DNA of 43,072 bases from the NCBI GenBank assembly GCA_035633415.1, contig DASQEZ010000076.1:1-43072 (forward strand), given 5' to 3'. How positions within the stretch are numbered: position 1 is the stretch's first letter; each line of letters starts with the position of its first letter. The DNA is from Fodinibacter sp035633415 (GTDB taxonomy: Bacteria; Actinomycetota; Actinomycetes; Actinomycetales; Dermatophilaceae). Shown here one piece after another: positions 1 to 7,548 of the stretch. The notes below the pieces were generated by a model. That model was given only the letters and a program-made list of their open reading frames with translations, did not search any database and was not told the DNA's origin. The position numbers and the translations under genes are program-made.

Positions 1-1
1 G

Positions 2-1354
2 AACATGGACTGGATCGCGCTGACCCTGCGCCGGCTCATCGAGTACACCCAGGCCGGGGGTGAGGTGAACATCCTCATCACCGGGATCACCGTCGGCGGG
101 CAGCCGTACTGGAATGCCGAAGCGACGATGCTCATGCACACCAAGGGCATTCTCGTGATGACCCCCGCGAGCACGATGGTCCTCACTGGCAAGCAGGCCC
201 TTGACTACTCCGGGGCGGTGTCCGCGGACGACAACCAGGGCATCGGCGGCTTCGACCGGATCATGGGGCCGAACGGACAGGCACAATACTGGGCTCCCAG
301 CTTCCCGGAGGCGTGCACGCTGCTGCTCCGGCACTACGACTTCACCTACATCGTGCCGGGCGAGCGCTTCCCCCGGCGCAGACCCACGAACGACCCGGTC
401 GGCCGCGACGTCCGCACCTCCCCACACACGCCCCTGCTCGAGTCGGGGTTCACGACGGTGGGCGACGTCTTCGACCCCGGCACCAATCCCGAGCGCAAGC
501 TGCCGTTCGACATGCGGTCGGTGATGCGCGCCGTGGCCGACGGGGACGTCGAACCCCTCGAGCGATGGCGTCAGTGGCAGGATGCCGACACGGCGATCGT
601 CTGGGACGCCACCGTCGGCGGCATCCCGGTGTGCATGATCGGCATCGAGTCGCACACGCTGCGGCGTTCCGGGTTCGTGCCCTCCTACGGGCCCCCGTCC
701 TGGACGTCGGGGACGCTGTTCCCGCAGGCCTCACGCAAGATCGCCCGGGCGGTCAACGCGGTGAGCGGCAACCGCCCGCTGGTGGTCCTCGCCAACCTGT
801 CGGGGTTCGACGGGTCGCCGGAGTCGATGCGTCACTGGCAGCTCGAGTACGGCGCGGAGATCGGCCGTGCGGTGACGAACTTCGATGGCCCCATCGTCTT
901 CGTCGTCGTCTCGAGGTACCACGGCGGTGCCTTCGTCGTGTTCTCCAAGGCCCTCACCGAGACGATGGAGATCGCCGCGGTGGAGGGGTCGTTCGCCTCG
1001 GTGATCGGCGGTGCCCCCGCCGCGGCGACCGTGTTCGCGCGTGAGGTCAAGAGCCGTGTCGAGCGCGACCCGGCGGTCGAGAGCGCCCGGGCGGAGGCTG
1101 CATCGGCAAGCGGCCCCGAGGCGGCTGCGCTGCGGGCCCGGGCGGCCAGGGTCGTGCAGGAGGTGCGCTCGCAGAAGCTGCACGACGTCGCCGACGAGTT
1201 CGACGCCATCCACACCATCGAGCGTGCTTTGCGGGTCGGGTCCGTCGACCGGATCATCCCCGCCGCCACGCTGCGGCCGTACGTCGTCGACGCGCTCGAA
1301 CGGGGCATGTCGCGCACCCCCGAGCGGCCCGGCGGAGCTACGCCCCCGGGGTGA
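2..1354 (+). CDS. Acyl-CoA carboxylase carboxyltransferase domain, C-terminal part (5'-truncated by window)
   Basis: The reading frame is open to the window edge, so the start lies upstream and only the last ~450 residues are seen. The second half carries the crotonase-fold carboxyltransferase pattern: a run VVVSRYHGGAFVVFSK followed by EGSFASVIGGAPAAATVF, typical of the C-terminal half of biotin-dependent acyl-CoA carboxylases that transfer CO2 from carboxybiotin to an acyl-CoA. The N-terminal half contains the Gly-rich GITVGGQPYWNAEATM and TGKQALDYSG stretches of the other crotonase-like half. A charged helical tail of about 90 residues ends the protein. Family and role are fairly secure; whether biotin carboxylase and biotin carrier domains are fused upstream, and which acyl-CoA is used, cannot be seen. 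Its stop codon overlaps the end of the convergent gene by 17 bases. Confidence 0.8.
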   Translation, partial: NMDWIALTLRRLIEYTQAGGEVNILITGITVGGQPYWNAEATMLMHTKGILVMTPASTMVLTGKQALDYSGAVSADDNQGIGGFDRIMGPNGQAQYWAPSFPEACTLLLRHYDFTYIVPGERFPRRRPTNDPVGRDVRTSPHTPLLESGFTTVGDVFDPGTNPERKLPFDMRSVMRAVADGDVEPLERWRQWQDADTAIVWDATVGGIPVCMIGIESHTLRRSGFVPSYGPPSWTSGTLFPQASRKIARAVNAVSGNRPLVVLANLSGFDGSPESMRHWQLEYGAEIGRAVTNFDGPIVFVVVSRYHGGAFVVFSKALTETMEIAAVEGSFASVIGGAPAAATVFAREVKSRVERDPAVESARAEAASASGPEAAALRARAARVVQEVRSQKLHDVADEFDAIHTIERALRVGSVDRIIPAATLRPYVVDALERGMSRTPERPGGATPPG

Positions 1355-2174
1355 AGAGCGGACTGCCGACCCAGCTGTGCACCGGCGTCGCTCGGGCCAC
1401 GTCCGTGGCCCCGGGGAGCACCCTCGGGGGGTCGAGGTGGCCCTGGGCGGACACGGTGAGGAGATAGACCCCGTCCCGGCGCCACCAACCGGGCATGACC
1501 GGGCCGCCCCGCCGCGCTGCGGTGAAGGGCGCCCACCCGTCGGCGCGCGGTTCGGACCCCACGGTGATCTCCACCGAGCGGGTGTCCGCCCGCAGCCCCA
1601 CGCGCAGCACCTTGAGCGCCGCCTCCTTGGCCGACCACACCAGGTTCGCCGCCGCGTCCTGACCGAGCCTGGGGTCTGCGGCAGCCGGGCCCCTGACCCA
1701 GTCCTGTTCGGCGCGCGTGAGGAAGTCGGTCACGAACTCGTCGCTGCGTGGTTCGACGACCTCGAGGTCGATGCCCAACGCCGCGGGCTCACCGGCGCCG
1801 GAGGCACCGATGACAGCCACCGCGCACCCCGCCCGGTCCGACAGCGAGATGTCCCACTGGCCCTCTGCGCCCTCGATCGCGACGTAGGGGGCGCCGGTCA
1901 TCCGGTTCAGCACCTCGATCCGGGCGAGCGCGGCTGGGTCGGTGGCCAGCCCGACCCGGGCGGCCACGGTCCTCTTGCCCACCCACCGACGCAGCAGGTA
2001 CTCATTGCGCCGCTTGGTGAAACGCATGGCGTCGAGCCTGGCCCGCTCACGGGCCGACAACCACTCCAGCCCTTCGGGGAGGGCGTCCTCGTGGCCGGCC
2101 CACCAGTGCCTCTCCGCCGCCTCGTGGGGGCGGTCCGCGACGGCTGCCCTCCCCGCTGCGCCGGTCGCATCCAC
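1338..2174 (-). CDS. 4'-phosphopantetheinyl transferase superfamily protein
   Basis: A 278-residue protein, the usual size of Sfp-type enzymes. The two family signatures are present: GIDLE (residues 134-138, Mg-binding Asp136 and Glu138) and WSAKEAALK (residues 180-188, with catalytic Glu184 and Lys188). Such enzymes move phosphopantetheine from CoA to a Ser of carrier proteins, converting apo-ACP to holo-ACP. I place the start at a GTG because the open frame upstream of it is low-complexity and unlike the family. The gene is convergent with the carboxyltransferase gene, overlapping it by 17 bases. A carrier protein with an intact DSL site lies about 25 kb away in this window and is a possible client. 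Confidence in family is high; client specificity is unknown. Confidence 0.9.
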   Translation of the reverse strand: MDATGAAGRAAVADRPHEAAERHWWAGHEDALPEGLEWLSARERARLDAMRFTKRRNEYLLRRWVGKRTVAARVGLATDPAALARIEVLNRMTGAPYVAIEGAEGQWDISLSDRAGCAVAVIGASGAGEPAALGIDLEVVEPRSDEFVTDFLTRAEQDWVRGPAAADPRLGQDAAANLVWSAKEAALKVLRVGLRADTRSVEITVGSEPRADGWAPFTAARRGGPVMPGWWRRDGVYLLTVSAQGHLDPPRVLPGATDVARATPVHSWVGSPLFTPGA

Positions 2175-2478
2175 CCCACCATCGTAGAGAGGTGCGGATC
2201 GGGCGACACGGGACCGAGACGATCTCGTTCGTCGCCGGTGCCACGGCCCAGAGGGAGGCGCAGGTCGGACTCCGTATGTACCCCCGGCCGTTCGAAGCGA
2301 CGAGCCGCCAGCGGATGGCGGGAAGGGCGGTCCGGGCGCTGCCGGTGACGGCTCGGGGCTGGAGATCCGGCACTGGACCGACATCGCCGTTCGACACTCC
2401 CTGCCATCCGAGTGGGCTCCATCAAGGAGCGCCACACCAGGGTGCAGGCCAGGAACGAGGGCCGCCGACGCCGACGCC
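2175..2478. other. Intergenic stretch without recognisable gene
   Basis: This 304-base stretch lies between the flavodoxin-like gene and the phosphopantetheinyl transferase gene, both on the reverse strand, and should hold the promoter of the latter. Short open frames crossing it look like GC-driven noise. I see no RNA gene, no clear hairpin and no repeat. Confidence 0.5.
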
Positions 2479-2997
2479 CTACCCGGTCAGCATGCGAGCC
2501 AGGGTCACACCCCAGGCGTGTGCGCGCTCAGGCTCGCCCACCTCCAGCGGGCCCTTCATGTCCGCCACGTGGAAATGCTCCGAGGGCGCCAGCCGAGTCC
2601 CCCCGAGTTTGGCCAACCCCTTCTCGATGCTGTTCGAGGCGTGGTCCATGGCAACGACGGCCTTCGGGTGCGACCCGCGGGTGTCATAGGCGGCGGTCCG
2701 CAGCCCGGCGGGCAGGGCAGCGCTGCCGAGCCACTCGCGCACCCCGATCCCCTGGCTGACCAGTGGACCGTCCGCCTTGGCCGCGGCGTCCCTGCGGGTG
2801 TTGGGCCTGGGCAGGCTCCAGGCGTGGTTGGGTGACCCCACGACGAGGAGATCGACGTCGGCGCCGATCACGGTCGGCGCGACCCCCACTTCGACCGCCT
2901 CGGCCACCACGCCGGCTTCGGTCAGCCCAGCAGCGACTGCATGTGCCACCTGCCGGTTGTCACCGAACATGGACTCGTAGATCACCACGGCCCGCAT
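2479..2997 (-). CDS. Flavodoxin-family protein
   Basis: A 172-residue protein that starts MRAVVIYESMFGDNR, the beta1-loop region where flavodoxins bind FMN phosphate; the loop SMFGDNR replaces the classical T/S-x-T-G-x-T. Residues 50-58 (DVDLLVVGSPNH) match the second strand and loop, and AYDTRG (about residues 104-109) fits the third. The fold assignment is good; partners and redox role are unknown. It lies 77 bases downstream of the pyruvate-kinase-like gene on the same strand and could be co-transcribed with it. The ATG is preceded almost immediately by GGAGG, an unusually short spacing. Confidence 0.75.
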   Translation of the reverse strand: MRAVVIYESMFGDNRQVAHAVAAGLTEAGVVAEAVEVGVAPTVIGADVDLLVVGSPNHAWSLPRPNTRRDAAAKADGPLVSQGIGVREWLGSAALPAGLRTAAYDTRGSHPKAVVAMDHASNSIEKGLAKLGGTRLAPSEHFHVADMKGPLEVGEPERAHAWGVTLARMLTG

Positions 2998-3074
2998 ACC
3001 TCCACGCTATCCCCTACCCCGGGGAGCCAGCAGGGCCGGGCAGGCCGATGCAGGGTCGGGCGGTGGTCGCGGCT

Positions 3075-4898
3075 CTACCGGTTGTCCCAGGAATGGATGT
3101 GGCGCATCAGGGCACGGCTCTTGGTCTGCGCCTGGTCCATCCGGTCGAGGATGTCGTCGAGGGCGAGGATGGCCTCGACGATGTGCGGGCCCTTGTTGAG
3201 CATGACGCACTCGGCCCGCTGACTGATCGCGGCATCGGTGATCTCGGCGCGCGAGGGCTGGCCGGTCTTGGCGAGGGTCTCCAGGACCTGCGTGGCCCAG
3301 ATGGCCGGGACGTGGGCGGCCTCGCACAGGGCGAGGATCTGTCGGGGCACCTCGGCGAGTCGCTGGAAGCCGATCTCGACCGCGAGGTCCCCACGGGCGA
3401 TCATCACGGCGATCCGCCGATGGCGCATCGCCGCGAGCAGGATGTCGGGCAGGTTCTCGAAGCCCTCCCTGGTCTCGATCTTGAGGATCACGGCGAGCTC
3501 GAGGCCACCGGCCGCATCGAGGCGGTCGAGCAGGTGGGTGACGTCGGCCGCGGAGCGGATGAACGAGGCGGCCACGATGTCGGCATGGGCGGCGACCAAC
3601 GGCAGGAGCCGTTCGTCGTCGGGGGTCAGCGCGGTCACCGGAACGGTGGTGTCCGGCATGTTGATGCCCTTCTCCGCCGCGAGATGCTGGCCACCCGGTT
3701 TGGTCCGAACCACACGCAGGGTCGCTTCGCTCGAGGTGACTGCGTCGACGACGGTGTCGATCTTGCCGTCGTCGAACAGCACGTGCTCGCCGGGGCGAAG
3801 GGCGGCGCTGGCTTCGGGCAGGGTGCAGCCGATCCGGGCGACCTCGCCTGCCGCCGGTGGCTGGACCGGCGCCGGGCTGTGGACCAGGATCAGCGGGTCA
3901 CCCACGGCCAGGGCAATCGTCCGGGACAGGGGTGTGATGCCGCCGGCCGTGGTCATGGTGCCGTTGCACCACAGCTCCTCCGCCTCCCGGATGTAGGCGT
4001 TCTTCGCTCCCTCGCACAGGGCGCCGAGAGGTCCACGGTCGGTCACGGTGAAGGAGCGTCGCCGGCCTCGCGCGTCGCGCAGGGTGATCACGTCGCCGAG
4101 TACGCGTGCCGCGAGCCAGGTCGGGTCGACCTGCACCGGGAGCGTCGGACGTCTGGCGGGAGGGAAGGTCGCGGGCGGCGGGGAGGGGTCCTGTGCGCTG
4201 GTGAACCAGATCCGTGACGGGGCGACCACCTCGCCGGACTCGCTCCGTGTGACTCGGGAACGGCCGACGGCCGGCCCGTCGAGGATGGGTCCGGTTCGGA
4301 GCTTCGGCCCGGGCAGGTCCATGGAGACACCTGCCGCGCGGCCCGAGACAGCGGATGCGGCACGCACGTTCTCGGCCATCCGTGCCCATGCCGCAGGGCC
4401 GTCGTGGGCACAGTTGACCCGGGCCACATCCATGCCAGCGTCCATCAGCGCGGAGACCACGTCCGGATCGTCTGCGGCGTCACTGGGAAGGGTGACCATG
4501 ATCCGCGTCGACCGGCCGGGCCGCATCGACCCGAAGATCGCATCGGAGTTGTCACTGAGGATCTGGTCGCCCTCATCGAGAGCCTCGTTGATCGCCTGAA
4601 GTGGCCACGGGCCGGCGTCGCCGCGCAGCGCGCGCAGCACGTTGCGGGCTGCAACGACCTTCGACCTGACATCTGCCTCCGACGTGGCCAACGAGGTTGC
4701 CCCGAGGTCCATCAGGTCGTTCTGCAGCCCCCTGCGGTCGTGCCGCCGCAGCTCGCTGTAACGCACGAGGTTCACTGCACCTCGACGGTGGACGTCGGCG
4801 ACGGCGTCGATCACGTCGGCGTGCGCCGCCACTGCTGTGTCGAGGTCGGCCAGCAACTGATCGAGCTCAGCCAGCAGCCGGTCCAACGGCTGAGGCAT
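3075..4898 (-). CDS. Atypical pyruvate kinase (N-terminal extension, enlarged middle domain, no C-terminal regulatory domain)
   Basis: A 607-residue protein. The pyruvate kinase barrel begins only near residue 131 (TRIMVTLPSD, AGMDVARVNCAHD), after a helical N-terminal region of ~130 residues not found in classical enzymes. Recognisable motifs follow in order: MDLPGPKLRTG (substrate loop), an enlarged B-domain region of over 100 residues, DDGKID, KGINMP, ASFIRSAADV, ILKIETREGFENL (catalytic Lys and metal-binding Glu), MIARGDLAVEIG and ATQVLETLAKTGQPSRAEITDAA. The chain ends soon after, so the C-terminal allosteric domain is absent. Catalytic residues look retained, so phosphoenolpyruvate-to-pyruvate phosphotransfer is plausible, but regulation must differ from the classical type. 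The downstream flavodoxin-like gene and the upstream small gene share its strand. Confidence 0.82.
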   Translation of the reverse strand: MPQPLDRLLAELDQLLADLDTAVAAHADVIDAVADVHRRGAVNLVRYSELRRHDRRGLQNDLMDLGATSLATSEADVRSKVVAARNVLRALRGDAGPWPLQAINEALDEGDQILSDNSDAIFGSMRPGRSTRIMVTLPSDAADDPDVVSALMDAGMDVARVNCAHDGPAAWARMAENVRAASAVSGRAAGVSMDLPGPKLRTGPILDGPAVGRSRVTRSESGEVVAPSRIWFTSAQDPSPPPATFPPARRPTLPVQVDPTWLAARVLGDVITLRDARGRRRSFTVTDRGPLGALCEGAKNAYIREAEELWCNGTMTTAGGITPLSRTIALAVGDPLILVHSPAPVQPPAAGEVARIGCTLPEASAALRPGEHVLFDDGKIDTVVDAVTSSEATLRVVRTKPGGQHLAAEKGINMPDTTVPVTALTPDDERLLPLVAAHADIVAASFIRSAADVTHLLDRLDAAGGLELAVILKIETREGFENLPDILLAAMRHRRIAVMIARGDLAVEIGFQRLAEVPRQILALCEAAHVPAIWATQVLETLAKTGQPSRAEITDAAISQRAECVMLNKGPHIVEAILALDDILDRMDQAQTKSRALMRHIHSWDNR

Positions 4899-4914
4899 CC
4901 GGCCTGCGTCCCTG

Positions 4915-5139
4915 CTACGCCGCGAGCGAGCGGCTGCGGAGGATGCCGCGGACCTCGTGCACGATCAACAACGTGACGAAGCTGTGCACCTTGACCGGCA
5001 TCAGATCGTCGTACGCCGCCTGGACGAGCCCCTCGATGACTCCCTCGTCCACCTGGGGCTCGAGCCGGCTCAGCTCCGCCCGGGACGCCGCGATCTCATC
5101 GATGTTGCGCTCTACCAGTCCGGGTTCCGCGAGTGACAT
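4915..5139 (-). CDS. Small three-helix-bundle domain protein
   Basis: A 74-residue protein with predicted alternating helices and the pattern VDEGVIEGLVQAAYDDL followed by HSFVTLLIVHEVRGIL. This matches small actinobacterial proteins annotated as three-helix bundle dimerization domain proteins. The ATG at 5139 is chosen because GGAG lies nine bases upstream and the frame further upstream is arginine-rich noise. It sits 16 bases upstream of the pyruvate-kinase-like gene on the same strand, suggesting co-transcription. Function unknown. Confidence 0.7.
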   Translation of the reverse strand: MSLAEPGLVERNIDEIAASRAELSRLEPQVDEGVIEGLVQAAYDDLMPVKVHSFVTLLIVHEVRGILRSRSLAA

Positions 5140-5360
5140 GACCCCAGTCTCCCACCCCAACATGAACGGAACACGACACGCGCCTGAGCAGCACACCCGG
5201 TTCGCGATCCGGCAGATCGACCCGACGCTGCACCCACGGACGGACGAACGGAGGTCCTGGACCGCCGCTCGAGCGTGCTTGCGCTTGTCGGGTGGCCCTT
5301 TGCCCGTCCGTTCGCGCACCTGTGCCGCGACGAGATGTCCGTGGCGCCGGTTCGTGCGGG

Positions 5361-6620
5361 CTACGGCGTGAGCGCCCAGGCATGGGCCGGAACCGGAATG
5401 CCGCCGAGGACGACGGGCTCGTCGGAGAGGTTGAGCGCCAGCGTGGCGTGCTCTCCGCCCGCGCCGGTCGCGGTGAGCAGCACCGCCTCGTTGCTCAGGT
5501 CGGAGGCGGAGACGGTCGCGCGGGCGAGCCAGGGGTTCCTCCGCCGGAACGAGATCGCTTCCTGGTGACGATGGAAGATCTCGGTGCGCGGCCAGTCGCT
5601 CGGGGAGCGCGGGAACTCGGGGCGCACCGCGTCATCCCCGCCGGCCCGGTCCTCCTTGGTGCCGGTGAGCCCTCGCTCGTCACCGGCGTACACGGCCGGG
5701 GCTCCCGCGACGAAGAAGAGGACGGCGACGGCGTGCGTCAGGTGGCGCGGGTCCGTGATCGCCGACGCCACGCGGGTCACGTCATGGTTCCCGAGGAAGG
5801 TGAGGGGCAGGAACGCGGCGGCGAACTCGTCGTGGCGCTCGAGGGACCAGGCGAGCTCGAACCAGTTGCGTTCCTCGATCGAGTTGCGGATCGCCTTCCA
5901 CAGCTCGTACTGGGTGAGCGAGTCCAGGCCGGACTCCTCGACGTAGGAGACGTAGTCGCCGTGGATGACCTCGCCCACGAACCAGGCGCTGGGGAACCGC
6001 TCGCGCAGGGGGCCGATCGTGGTGCGCCAGAACGCCGCGGGGACGGCGTAGGCGGCGTCGAGGCGCCATCCATCGACTCCCCGCCCCAGCCAGTGGGCCA
6101 TGACGTCAGTGATGGCGGAGACGACCTCGGGATCGTCGTGGTTCAGCACGACCAGGCCCTCGTGGCCCTCGAACACCCGCACCTCGAGACCGTCCACGGT
6201 GCGGGCGCCCGGGCCGGTGGCGAACCGGGCAGCCGCACGTGAGCCCGGGCCAGCGGCGACAGCCTCGCGCCACCACGGGTGCGACCGGCCGACGTGGTTG
6301 AACACGCCGTCGAGGAGGACGCGGATGCCGCGCTGCCGGCAGGCGGCGAAGAGTGCGTCGGCGTCGGCGTCGTCCCCGAGCCGGGGGTCGACCCGCAGGT
6401 GGTCCACCGTGTCGTACCCGTGGGACTCCGAGTCGAAGATCGGGCCGAGGAGGAGGCCGTTGCAGCCCAGGTCGAGCAGGTCGTCGAGCCACGCGGTCAG
6501 CCGGGGCAGCTCATGGGCGACCGCACCGCGGGTGGTGCCCGTGGTGTCCGCGCCGACGAAGCCCAACGGGTAGACGTGCCACCAGATGGCCGTGTCGGCC
6601 CACTGCCGGCCCCCGCTCAT
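5361..6620 (-). CDS. GH13 alpha-amylase-family glycosidase
   Basis: A 419-residue single-domain GH13 enzyme. The four conserved regions are present: DGVFNH (104-109), GWRLDAAY with nucleophile Asp188, GEV with acid/base Glu217, and NHD (278-280). A short beta domain ends the chain. There is no signal peptide, so it is expected in the cytoplasm, acting on alpha-glucosidic bonds of maltodextrin, trehalose or glycogen-type substrates. Compactness and the start IWWHVYPLGFVG suggest a small intracellular maltodextrin-type hydrolase; substrate is not decidable by eye. Its ATG overlaps the stop of ohrR by four bases (ATGA), so it is probably translated from the same message. Confidence 0.88.
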   Translation of the reverse strand: MSGGRQWADTAIWWHVYPLGFVGADTTGTTRGAVAHELPRLTAWLDDLLDLGCNGLLLGPIFDSESHGYDTVDHLRVDPRLGDDADADALFAACRQRGIRVLLDGVFNHVGRSHPWWREAVAAGPGSRAAARFATGPGARTVDGLEVRVFEGHEGLVVLNHDDPEVVSAITDVMAHWLGRGVDGWRLDAAYAVPAAFWRTTIGPLRERFPSAWFVGEVIHGDYVSYVEESGLDSLTQYELWKAIRNSIEERNWFELAWSLERHDEFAAAFLPLTFLGNHDVTRVASAITDPRHLTHAVAVLFFVAGAPAVYAGDERGLTGTKEDRAGGDDAVRPEFPRSPSDWPRTEIFHRHQEAISFRRRNPWLARATVSASDLSNEAVLLTATGAGGEHATLALNLSDEPVVLGGIPVPAHAWALTP

Positions 6621-7069
6621 GAGCGGGGCTCGTCCGCGTCGAGGTTCTCGATCACGCCGGTGAGCAGGTGGTGGAGCCGCACGAACTCGTCGGCCTCCAG
6701 GCCGATCGACCGGGCGACCTCTCGCGGAACTCCCGCGACGTCCCGGCGCAGGCGCTCACCCTCCGCCGTGGGGCTCACGACCACCCGACGCTCGTCGTGC
6801 TGATCGCGCCGACGCTCGACCCGACCTGCCCCCTCGAGCCGCTTGACCAGCGGGGTGAGCGTGCCGGAGTCCAGGCGCAGCCTGCGGCCCAGGTCCCCGA
6901 CCGACAGGGGTCCGTCGGTCCAGAGCGCGAGCATGACCAGGTACTGCGGGTAGGTGAGGCCGACGTCGGCCAGCACCTCGGAGTACCGACGGGTGACGGC
7001 GCGCGTCGCGGCATACAGGGGGAAGCAGATCTGCCGGTCCAGGTCCAGCATCGCCTCGCTCGCACTCAT
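6617..7069 (-). CDS. ohrR: OhrR-type MarR-family peroxide-sensing repressor
   Basis: A 150-residue winged-helix regulator. The N-terminal sequence LDRQICFPLYAA carries Cys15, the position of the organic-peroxide-sensing cysteine of one-Cys OhrR. LTYPQYLVMLALW, LRLDSGTLTPLVKRLE and RRDQHDERRVVVS are diagnostic of the OhrR branch of MarR. Oxidation of the Cys by organic hydroperoxide releases DNA in this family. I choose the ATG at 7069 because the longer open frame runs through the operator and into the divergent ohr promoter. The gene is divergent from ohr, and its 3' end overlaps the GH13 gene. Confidence 0.93.
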   Translation of the reverse strand: MSASEAMLDLDRQICFPLYAATRAVTRRYSEVLADVGLTYPQYLVMLALWTDGPLSVGDLGRRLRLDSGTLTPLVKRLEGAGRVERRRDQHDERRVVVSPTAEGERLRRDVAGVPREVARSIGLEADEFVRLHHLLTGVIENLDADEPRS

Positions 7070-7093
7070 CCTTCGACGATACCAGTCCGACAT

Positions 7094-7112
7094 TGCACAA
7101 TTTGATTGTGCA
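7094..7112. promoter_or_regulatory. OhrR operator (inverted repeat)
   Basis: A perfect 8-base inverted repeat TGCACAAT-TTG-ATTGTGCA lies in the 59-base gap between ohrR and ohr. It overlaps a second 12-base palindrome ATTGTGCACAAT (7105-7116). AT-rich sequence of this kind stands out in the high-GC context and matches the known OhrR box pattern, so OhrR probably represses both ohr and itself from here. Confidence 0.88.
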
Positions 7113-7128
7113 CAATACAGTCGTGCAC

Positions 7129-7545
7129 ATGAACATTCTCTACACCGCCACCGCCGTCGCCACCGGGGACGGCCGCAACGGCCACGTCCAGACCCCCGAC
7201 GGCACGATCGACGCACCCGTGCGCACCCCCAAGGAGCTCGGCGGCGAGGGTGGCGCCACCAACCCCGAGCAGCTGTTCGCGGCCGGCTACGCCGCGTGCT
7301 TCCACTCCGCCCTGAAGCTGGTCGCCGGTGCGATGAAGGTCGACACCACCGACTCCGAGGTCGTCGCCGACGTCTCGCTGGGCCGAGACGACGCCGGGGC
7401 CTTCGCCCTCGGGGTCCGGCTCGAGGTCGCCCTGCCCGCCGTCGGACCCGAGGTGGCCCGGCAGGTCATCGAGCAGGCCCACCTGGTGTGCCCCTACTCC
7501 AACGCCACGCGCGGCAACGTCGAGGTCACCCTCGAGGTCGCCTGA
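7129..7545 (+). CDS. ohr: Organic hydroperoxide resistance protein Ohr
   Basis: A 138-residue OsmC/Ohr-family thiol peroxidase. Catalytic Cys57 (AAGYAACFHSAL) and resolving Cys121 (HLVCPYSNATRGN) are both present, with the conserved Arg16 (GDGRNG) and Glu47. Ohr reduces fatty-acid and other organic hydroperoxides using lipoylated partners or thiols. The start at 7129 is chosen because the two earlier in-frame starts lie inside the operator and the family begins at the MxxLYTATA segment. It is divergent from ohrR, and its stop is three bases from the stop of the convergent GGDEF-EAL gene. Confidence 0.95.
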   Translation: MNILYTATAVATGDGRNGHVQTPDGTIDAPVRTPKELGGEGGATNPEQLFAAGYAACFHSALKLVAGAMKVDTTDSEVVADVSLGRDDAGAFALGVRLEVALPAVGPEVARQVIEQAHLVCPYSNATRGNVEVTLEVA

Positions 7546-7548
7546 TTC

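Noticed and set aside
2175..2478. Possible tRNA or small RNA in the gap
   Set aside because: No T-loop-like sequence, no cloverleaf stems and no strong hairpin were found.
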